NCBI GenBank assembly: GCA_021790135.1
Contig: JAJYIJ010000010.1
Location: 1-17,172, forward strand
Direction: 5' to 3'
Length of the DNA: 17,172 nucleotides
Source: a bacterium
GTDB taxonomy: Bacteria > Patescibacteriota > Patescibacteriia > Magasanikbacterales > GWA2-37-8
Below are positions 12,783-17,172 of the stretch, piece after piece. The translations under genes and the position numbers were made by a program. Numbering within the stretch: the first letter of the stretch is position 1; each line of letters begins with the position of its first letter. The notes beneath the pieces were generated by a model. That model ran no database searches. It was not told the DNA's origin and worked only from the letters and a program-made list of their open reading frames with translations.

Positions 12783-14348
12783 CATTGCGCATAAAAGTGA
12801 GTTAAATGCCTCACTTTTTTGCTTTGTTGAGATATTTTTTTCCATTTCGAGCGTAACAAATTTCTGTTCAAGGGGTTTGAGCATTGTTGTCGTCATAACG
12901 AGCCATTTTTTCTCTTGTATAAAGAGCTTTCTGTCTTTCAACTGCTGGTTCGAGCCTAAACGCTGTAGTACTTCGCGCTTGTCTTTCAGCGTGCCTTTGT
13001 GAAAGTTAATGCGTGCTTGCACTGCAAATTTTACATCCTCAATAATTTCGTCTTTCGCTCCGTTCTGCTTTTTCACGTCCTCAATTTTTTGAGTGAGCCT
13101 CGCAAGTTCCAATTCGTACTCATTGCGTTGGGTGGTAAATTCTTCTTCCTGTATCAGGTTTTTGCAGCTCATTTTCGTCAGGTTGCTCTTCTCAATTTTA
13201 ATCTTTTGTATGCTGGCCTCTAAATTGGTAATAATAGCTTTACTCTCGTCAGGATTATCTTTTCTGTCCTCGTCTAACATTTTAAACAGCAGTTCTTTAA
13301 ACTTTGGGTGAAATTCGTACTGGGCTAATTTCTCGTCAATCTGCTTTTCCAACTCTTTCACCTCAACCGCTGGTTGTAAACACTTCTGCGATGGCTTTTT
13401 ATGAGTACAGCGGTAATAGGTATACTCAGCTGGCTTGCCGGTGGTCTTAATAATTTTACGCTTCTTGTCGGCGGATACTAAACAAGCGCACTCACCGCAG
13501 CGGATAATACCCGTATAGGCAAAATCATGCGTCTTTTTTCTTGGCTTGCCCTTACGTCCCAGCAACACTTGTATGCGATCAAATTCTTCGAGGGTTATCA
13601 TTGGCGTATGCTTGCCCATTTTCTGCTTGCCACCATACTCAATAATCCCAGCATAAAAAATATTGGTCAGTATCCGGTAAAGCGTGGCACGAGCCAGTAC
13701 ACCACCATGCTTTGGTTTAAACTTCCATTCACTGTTTAACTTGTCCAATACTTCCGGTACAGAATAAGTGCCGGTAAGCATTAAGTCAAACGCCTTTCGT
13801 AAAATTTTGAAGCGTGGCTTGTCTACCTCAATCGTACTAATGCCGCCATTCCTAACATTCATGTATCCGTTAGCACACATATTCGGTTGCCAACCCATTT
13901 CAAATTTTTTTTCTAAACCACGTCTTACGTCTTTACCCAGCTTGGACGAAAAGTATTGTGACTGGCTCAAGGCCATTTGTAACATCATGATCCCTTCGGG
14001 GGAGTTGTCGAAATTATACGAGCCAAATTTCAGATCAGCAATCACGCCGGTACGCACAAGATAAGTAACAACCGAGGCGTCAATTTCGTTTCTGCTCAAC
14101 CGGTCGGGGTGCCAAGCAATAATACCGTTGGCTTCGCCTTTCTCAATCCGTTTAATCATGTCAGCAAATTTTGGTCTAGCGTTAGGTATAAACGCTGAAT
14201 GTTTTTCTTCTATCACTTCGACAATTTCGAGGTGGGGAAAATATTCACGCACCTTATCTTTTTGACTGTCTATCGACAACGCTTGTCGCTCCTCGCCCTC
14301 GCTCGACTTTCTAACGTAGGCGAAATATTTTAAAGCTATTTCTTTCAT
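12771..14348 (-). CDS. Serine recombinase (resolvase/integrase family)
   Basis: The 525-aa protein has the large serine recombinase layout. The N-terminal resolvase domain (about 7-150) carries YVRKSSEGE with likely nucleophile Ser15 and HPDRLSRNE (80-88). A recombinase domain (about 160-270) is followed by a zinc ribbon with Cys284, Cys287, Cys314 and Cys323. A long coiled-coil region (about 365-450) leads into a basic C-terminal tail. Such enzymes integrate and excise mobile elements through a covalent 5'-phosphoserine. Its last codons (MRRE and the stop) are read from the antisense strand of the tRNA-Ser 3' end, and the tRNA terminator hairpin lies inside its coding sequence. The start at 14348 is the only Met near the resolvase fold and has no clear Shine-Dalgarno. 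The big palindrome lies just upstream. Confidence 0.95.
   Translation of the reverse strand: MKEIALKYFAYVRKSSEGEERQALSIDSQKDKVREYFPHLEIVEVIEEKHSAFIPNARPKFADMIKRIEKGEANGIIAWHPDRLSRNEIDASVVTYLVRTGVIADLKFGSYNFDNSPEGIMMLQMALSQSQYFSSKLGKDVRRGLEKKFEMGWQPNMCANGYMNVRNGGISTIEVDKPRFKILRKAFDLMLTGTYSVPEVLDKLNSEWKFKPKHGGVLARATLYRILTNIFYAGIIEYGGKQKMGKHTPMITLEEFDRIQVLLGRKGKPRKKTHDFAYTGIIRCGECACLVSADKKRKIIKTTGKPAEYTYYRCTHKKPSQKCLQPAVEVKELEKQIDEKLAQYEFHPKFKELLFKMLDEDRKDNPDESKAIITNLEASIQKIKIEKSNLTKMSCKNLIQEEEFTTQRNEYELELARLTQKIEDVKKQNGAKDEIIEDVKFAVQARINFHKGTLKDKREVLQRLGSNQQLKDRKLFIQEKKWLVMTTTMLKPLEQKFVTLEMEKNISTKQKSEAFNSLLCAMRRE
12793..12820 (+). terminator. Terminator after tRNA-Ser, inside the recombinase coding sequence
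   Basis: AAAAGTGAG (12793-12801) pairs with CTCACTTTT (12810-12818) around an 8-base loop, followed by more T. It ends the tRNA transcript 11 bases after the tRNA. The complementary strand also has a T-rich side, but there it codes for the recombinase C-terminus. Confidence 0.75.
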
Positions 14349-14370
14349 ACCATAGTTGAATTAAGAACAA

Positions 14371-14498
14371 AAAAGGGCAGCCCTCGCTAACCCGACACAA
14401 ATAGCCAAGAAGACTATTTCATCGGAAGGACTGCCCATCCCTGGTATGAAATAAAAAAGTCTTCTAGTGGCGTTTTTTTGAATTGTGTCAGGTTAGCG
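14371..14498. repeat. Large nested palindrome between rep operon and recombinase gene
   Basis: Outer arms CGCTAACCCGACACAA (14385-14400) and TTGTGTCAGGTTAGCG (14483-14498) match in 15 of 16 positions. Inside them GCCA/TGGC (14404-14407 with 14468-14471), AGAAGACT/AGTCTTCT (14408-14415 with 14458-14465) and ATTTCAT/ATGAAAT (14416-14422 with 14446-14452) are perfect. A competing stem, GGGCAG (14375-14380) with CTGCCC (14431-14436) extended by further pairs, is followed on the minus strand by TTTTTT. It would be a terminator for the rep transcript. The two folds exclude each other or form a pseudoknot. Candidate roles are rolling-circle nick/termination site, recombinase binding site or transcriptional switch. 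Confidence 0.7.
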
Positions 14499-14509
14499 AT
14501 TGTATACTA

Positions 14510-14692
14510 TCAACTTTCGTCACTCTTTTCAAGAGCCTTCACATCGGCCTTACTCACTGGCCGAAACAGTATCTTACCTAGAATAAACATATCCATACAT
14601 TCAGCATACGCTTGTTCATAAGATAATTTTTCATGGAACTCATGTTCATACAACATCATAAACTCGTTAACTAGTTCTTTCCTGGTCTGCAT
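14510..14692 (-). CDS. Small hypothetical protein, 60 aa
   Basis: No named family is recognised. The product is helical and charged, with FMMLYEHEFHEKLSYEQAYA, a pattern I associate loosely with short accessory ORFs of CPR mobile elements. That association is from memory and untested. It ends in a polar tail KADVKALEKSDES and has no membrane segment. Its ATG at 14692 lies 26 bases inside the 3' end of rep in another frame, so it is probably translationally coupled to Rep. It is last in the rep operon, right before the palindrome/terminator. It may be a copy-control or Rep-accessory protein, which is inference from position only. Confidence 0.65.
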   Translation of the reverse strand: MQTRKELVNEFMMLYEHEFHEKLSYEQAYAECMDMFILGKILFRPVSKADVKALEKSDES

Positions 14693-15602
14693 AACCGCCT
14701 GTTTCCATTACCGGCGTATCTTCTTGGAGACTATACGCCGCGTAATTTACCTCACCAGTGTATTCACTGGAAAATGTTTTTTCAAAGACAGGTTGTGTCG
14801 ACTTCACAAACTTCTCGAAAAAACGCAGGGCTTTATCTCCTGTTAACTCAATGGGTCTTTGTAATGAACGGGAACAAAAGAATTTCTTTTTACCGAACAT
14901 TCTTTTGTCGAACATATCCTTACTCAAATACTTACAAAAGTAAGCACCTAAGTTTGTTACTTGTTGAACCGGCACAATCTTCACAAAACCGTTTCTCCAC
15001 CACTTCACCGCAAACTTACGCTCCCAAGCAAACACCGCTTCTTTGCTCGTGTCTTTAGGGCCGAAATTACACAGCAAGTGGTAGTGGACTGAACCGCCTT
15101 CGGGTTTTAGCTCGCCAGTACGGAAGTTTCTATCACCTTGGAACTCATTCACGCAGATGTACTGAAAGCCAGGAAAGGCTTTAGTCATACGCATTATGAA
15201 GAGATGAAACAGACGATTGGCTTTTTCCAATGTCGGTACGGAGAAGTTAAAGGTGAGTGTTAGGAACTGGTTTAAGTGAGGGTTAGCATTCACGAGCCGT
15301 CGTATGTTAGTGCGAGTACGGCAAATCGAAAACTTAGTTTTTTGCGTTTGTTCCTCACGCTGTTTAGCCTGTTCCCTATGCAGCTTCTCTTTTTCCTCCT
15401 CGCAGCCCCACTCCTCGACAATTTCTGCCCATTCTTCGGCGGTCAGTTGCTCTTTCTCAGGCTCAGTTCTCTCGGCCTCGGCCTCCTCAACGGCCTTACG
15501 CTTACGCCGTTCGTACCCTCTCAATATCTTTTTCTCCTTGTACTTGTATACCTCGATCTCCTTACCGGAGATAATCAACTTGAAGTCATACAATTCGATC
15601 AT
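14667..15602 (-). CDS. Rolling-circle replication initiation protein (HUH endonuclease Rep)
   Basis: HUH Reps nick one strand at the origin through an active-site tyrosine to start rolling-circle replication. In this 311-aa protein the three motifs appear in the expected order. Motif I is FLTLTF (113-118). Motif II is HYHLL with metal-binding His173 and His175. Motif III is YFCKYLSK (221-228), with Tyr221 and Tyr225 as candidate nucleophiles. FCSRSLQRP (242-250) after motif III also fits the ORF2/G2P-like replication-associated proteins of filamentous phages and related plasmids. The first 90 residues are a highly charged helical extension (ERRKRKAVEEAEAERTEPEK) of unclear role. No helicase domain is present, so a host helicase would be needed. 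It is followed by an overlapping 60-aa gene and preceded by about 740 bp of hairpin-rich DNA. The ATG at 15602 has no Shine-Dalgarno. Confidence 0.85.
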   Translation of the reverse strand: MIELYDFKLIISGKEIEVYKYKEKKILRGYERRKRKAVEEAEAERTEPEKEQLTAEEWAEIVEEWGCEEEKEKLHREQAKQREEQTQKTKFSICRTRTNIRRLVNANPHLNQFLTLTFNFSVPTLEKANRLFHLFIMRMTKAFPGFQYICVNEFQGDRNFRTGELKPEGGSVHYHLLCNFGPKDTSKEAVFAWERKFAVKWWRNGFVKIVPVQQVTNLGAYFCKYLSKDMFDKRMFGKKKFFCSRSLQRPIELTGDKALRFFEKFVKSTQPVFEKTFSSEYTGEVNYAAYSLQEDTPVMETGGYADQERTS

Positions 15603-15670
15603 GACTAAAAATATTAGTATTAAGAATTAACTATCCAGGAAGCCTAAGAGTAGACCCCAGAATTCCTGCT

Positions 15671-15707
15671 AATGTGTGCATATAATCCAGTTACGGATGC
15701 ACACATT
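15671..15707. repeat. 11-bp perfect inverted repeat upstream of rep
   Basis: AATGTGTGCAT (15671-15681) and ATGCACACATT (15697-15707) flank a 15-base loop. It lies 69 bases upstream of the rep start. It could be a Rep binding/nick hairpin or a regulatory operator for rep. Confidence 0.7.
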
Positions 15708-15796
15708 CTTTTCGTCATCTCGCTACAACAAATCACCTAAGACAGTGATTGAGCGAACGACGAGCGAGTGAATTGTGGTGAGAGTGGTTGCGAGAT

Positions 15797-15833
15797 GTTG
15801 CCGGCGGTCTGTATGCTCCGCTACGCCGGCAAC
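15797..15833. repeat. 10-bp GC-rich hairpin
   Basis: GTTGCCGGCG (15797-15806) pairs perfectly with CGCCGGCAAC (15824-15833), with a 17-base loop. Second of the major hairpins in the rep-upstream region. The preceding 50 bases carry GAGCGA/GAGCGAG-type near repeats. Confidence 0.75.
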
Positions 15834-15930
15834 GTGAGTGAGCCAGTAAGTCGGCGTCGGTCGGCTAGGTGGCTCTATTTAAGCTCTCGGAAGTAAACAA
15901 TTGTGGCACACGCCAAAAAAATAATAGTAA

Positions 15931-16061
15931 AGCTCTAGTCAGTTTTGCTGTTCCTGTTTTGACCGGCAGCCATATTTTTCGGGCGGGGGCAACCGCCCGA
16001 AAAATATGATCTGCACCGGTTCAAAATCACAGGGCTTCTCACAAAACGAAACTAGGGAGCT
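15931..16061. repeat. Giant ~130-nt stem-loop, candidate replication origin structure
   Basis: The core is a perfect 16-bp stem, CATATTTTTCGGGCGG (15971-15986) with CCGCCCGAAAAATATG (15993-16008), and loop GGGCAA. The pairing continues outward in register: CAG/CTG (15967-15969 with 16011-16013), CCGG/CCGG (15963-15966 with 16016-16019), TTTTGA/TCAAAA (15957-15962 with 16021-16026), CCTG/CAGG (15953-15956 with 16030-16033), TTTTG/CAAAA (15943-15947 with 16042-16046) and AGCTC-TAGT with ACTA-GG-GAGCT (15931-15939 with 16051-16061). Such bulged rod-like hairpins are typical of single-strand origins and packaging signals. An untranslated structured RNA is the alternative. Confidence 0.75.
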
Positions 16062-16113
16062 GGTAAACTGTGATCATAGAATAGTGGGCAAACACTACCC
16101 CACGATAGTTTAA

Positions 16114-16161
16114 CCACCAACGGGACGCTTTAAAAAATAAAAAACGCCCCATCGGTTGTGG
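16114..16161. repeat. Imperfect hairpin with AT-rich loop
   Basis: CCAC-c-AAC (16114-16121) pairs with GTTGTGG (16155-16161). Inside it, GGGaCG (16122-16127) faces CGcCCC (16145-16150), fully paired only on the minus strand through a G-U. The loop is A-rich. Fourth and weakest of the structures upstream of rep. A further CACTA/TAGTG pair lies around 16083-16097. Between here and the 16302 promoter I see nothing else supportable. Confidence 0.4.
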
Positions 16162-16301
16162 GACGCAATTTCCCCTGGGAGCGTTATGCTCAAAGGTACG
16201 ATCCGGTGGATTGCGAAAAAATGTTTGTTATCGGATCACTATATACGATACGCTCATTTTTAGAGGGTGTCAAAAGCAGTCTGGGGATAAATGGTTTTTG
16301 G

Positions 16302-16330
16302 TTGACTTTTATACCGAAAAAGCCTACAAT
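16302..16330 (+). promoter_or_regulatory. Promoter of the right-edge gene
   Basis: TTGACT (16302-16307), exactly 17 bases, then TACAAT (16325-16330). The predicted start is about 16337, so the mRNA would have a leader of about 9 nt and no Shine-Dalgarno before the ATG at 16346. This positions the coding start and argues against the overlapping 63-codon frame at 16158-16349. Confidence 0.7.
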
Positions 16331-16345
16331 TGCGCTAATAACACT

Positions 16346-17172
16346 ATGATTACAGATATAAGTTTTGATACAAAAAATCAAATTGTTTTAGAAAGAGACG
16401 AATTAAAAAATGTCCAAATTGATATTAGCGGCAGAGATATTATAATTGGCTTTAACGAACCGGCTTTTAAATTTTCGGATAACTTTGAGGCTGGTCTGGA
16501 CGCGAAATTGAATGCTCGCCTAATCACTTACTTTTTACCAGCAGTAGAGGTCGCAAAAATGCAAAAAGTAAGGCCAAGGCTTATATTGGTAAGTGGTCTA
16601 AATGTCGCCTTGAAATGGAACGCTTCGACAGAGAGAGAAAAGAAAATAATGACCATTACTAATAATTTAAAATTCGATTTTTTAAATAAATTTTTTGAAC
16701 ATTTTTATCCAGATGTTTTTTCTATAATTGAATGCGTAGTAGCACAAGACCCTATTAAAGTGAGTGAAGATACGCTATTAAATTTGTGGCGTGTTATTGA
16801 GGAAAAATACCCGAACGAAATTAGTGACATGAAACTACAGCTAGCTCGTTTTAAAAAACCAGCATTATTTAGCAGCGACGCACTATCCGACGCGGCAAAA
16901 GAATATTTAGTGTCAGACGACCCAGAGTTACTTAACTCTTTTAAATATGCCATTTCTCATTTGCTTGCCTTGGCAGATATAAATTTTGAAGGAAATTTTA
17001 TACATAATCCAATCGGGTACTTGTCAATTGGTGGACATCAAGAAAAAACCTTTAATGCCATAAGAACGTATGCTTACGAAGTACTAAAAGATCGAGGTGA
17101 AGAGTTTTTTGGACGAAAAGTCTTTATCAGAAATAATTTAAAATTAATTGTAGAGAACACCGAAAAAACGCC
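16346..17172 (+). CDS. Unrecognised AT-rich gene, partial at the right edge
   Basis: An open frame of 275 codons starts at ATG 16346 and leaves the window without a stop. The translation begins MITDISFDTKNQIVLERDEL and shows no signal peptide or membrane helix. Notable stretches are RPRLILVSGLNVALKWN (about 76-92), a helical middle with LWRVIEEKYPNEISDMKLQL (about 147-166) and IGYLSIGGHQEKTFNAIRTY (about 224-243) near the edge. I cannot assign a family. The start is supported by the promoter abutting it. Codon use is much more AT-rich (AAA, TTA, ATA, AAT) than in ruvB, yifB or the recombinase, so it may have a different history. It may lie outside the integrated element or be cargo. Confidence 0.8.
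   Translation, partial: MITDISFDTKNQIVLERDELKNVQIDISGRDIIIGFNEPAFKFSDNFEAGLDAKLNARLITYFLPAVEVAKMQKVRPRLILVSGLNVALKWNASTEREKKIMTITNNLKFDFLNKFFEHFYPDVFSIIECVVAQDPIKVSEDTLLNLWRVIEEKYPNEISDMKLQLARFKKPALFSSDALSDAAKEYLVSDDPELLNSFKYAISHLLALADINFEGNFIHNPIGYLSIGGHQEKTFNAIRTYAYEVLKDRGEEFFGRKVFIRNNLKLIVENTEKT

Larger units (their letters stand above)
12783..16345. mobile_element. Putative integrated rolling-circle element (right end unproven)
   Basis: The interval between the tRNA-Ser 3' end and the next unrelated-looking gene holds a serine recombinase, a large palindrome, a small protein, a HUH Rep and a hairpin-rich non-coding region. This set is what an integrating rolling-circle plasmid or ssDNA phage would carry. 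I found no second copy of the tRNA 3' end, so the right boundary is set only by the start of the 16302 promoter/gene region and may lie elsewhere or beyond the window. No Zot, coat or relaxase gene is visible. Confidence 0.5.

Noticed and set aside
12655..13002. 115-codon plus-strand frame across the tRNA
   Set aside because: It includes the whole tRNA-Ser gene and its terminator and is antisense to the recombinase.
15276..15630. Plus-strand hydrophobic frames of 110 and 108 codons opposite the Rep N-terminus
   Set aside because: They are antisense to the Glu/Lys-rich extension of Rep, which automatically reads as Leu/Phe/Ser-rich. No promoter or ribosome site.
16182..16216. Possible second copy of the tRNA-Ser 3' end (attachment site) near 16200
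   Set aside because: Only ATTGCG is shared with the sequence after the tRNA. There is no GTTCGAATC or TCTCTCC copy, so it is chance-level similarity.
16158..16349. 63-codon plus-strand frame before the right-edge gene
   Set aside because: It runs through a promoter (16302-16330), overlaps the better-supported start at 16346, and has no ribosome site or recognisable content.

Overview
The window reads like a chromosome segment of a Candidate Phyla Radiation / Patescibacteria bacterium. This is inferred from gene style, not from a marker gene. Supporting signs are compact single-gene or tightly packed transcription units, several first genes with a promoter abutting the start codon and no Shine-Dalgarno, a large lamin-tail-domain surface protein, and a DksA-like / LspA / ComM (YifB) / class A PBP cluster. 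TGA is used as a stop, so the standard code applies.

Left part (1-2400): a 3'-truncated minus-strand reading frame starts as an HTH-type DNA methyltransferase and, without a stop, becomes a fragment of 2-isopropylmalate/citramalate synthase. It is either a fusion or an assembly chimera. Next is a self-contained, very GC-rich cassette (promoter, 119-aa ORF, hairpins, terminator). Then comes a minus-strand pair, a DUF488 (YeaO-like) protein and a coiled-coil protein, behind a leader carrying hairpins that can pair with each other.

Core part (2401-9161): ruvB on plus, then a minus-strand run dksA-like > lspA > comM/yifB > bifunctional PBP with an Ig-like C-terminus. ruvB and the PBP gene converge on one bidirectional terminator. 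Upstream of the dksA-like gene a strong promoter and a strong terminator bracket about 330 nt that folds into a multi-helix structure. I read it as a structured non-coding RNA of unassigned family.

Middle (9162-12640): an AT-rich intergenic stretch with DnaA-box-like 9-mers and several inverted repeats, a MITE-like element with TGTCATT/AATGACA ends, then a 980-aa secreted protein with lamin-tail, PKD-like and OB-fold regions.

Right part (12641-17172): tRNA-Ser(TGA) is followed by what looks like an integrated rolling-circle element. A serine recombinase ends inside the tRNA 3' end. It is followed by a ~114-bp nested palindrome, a 60-aa protein, a HUH-endonuclease Rep overlapping it, and ~740 bp of hairpin-rich non-coding DNA resembling a single-strand/rolling-circle origin region. 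No capsid or Zot-like gene is visible, so plasmid versus ssDNA phage is open. The window ends in an AT-rich, unrecognised gene that runs off the edge.
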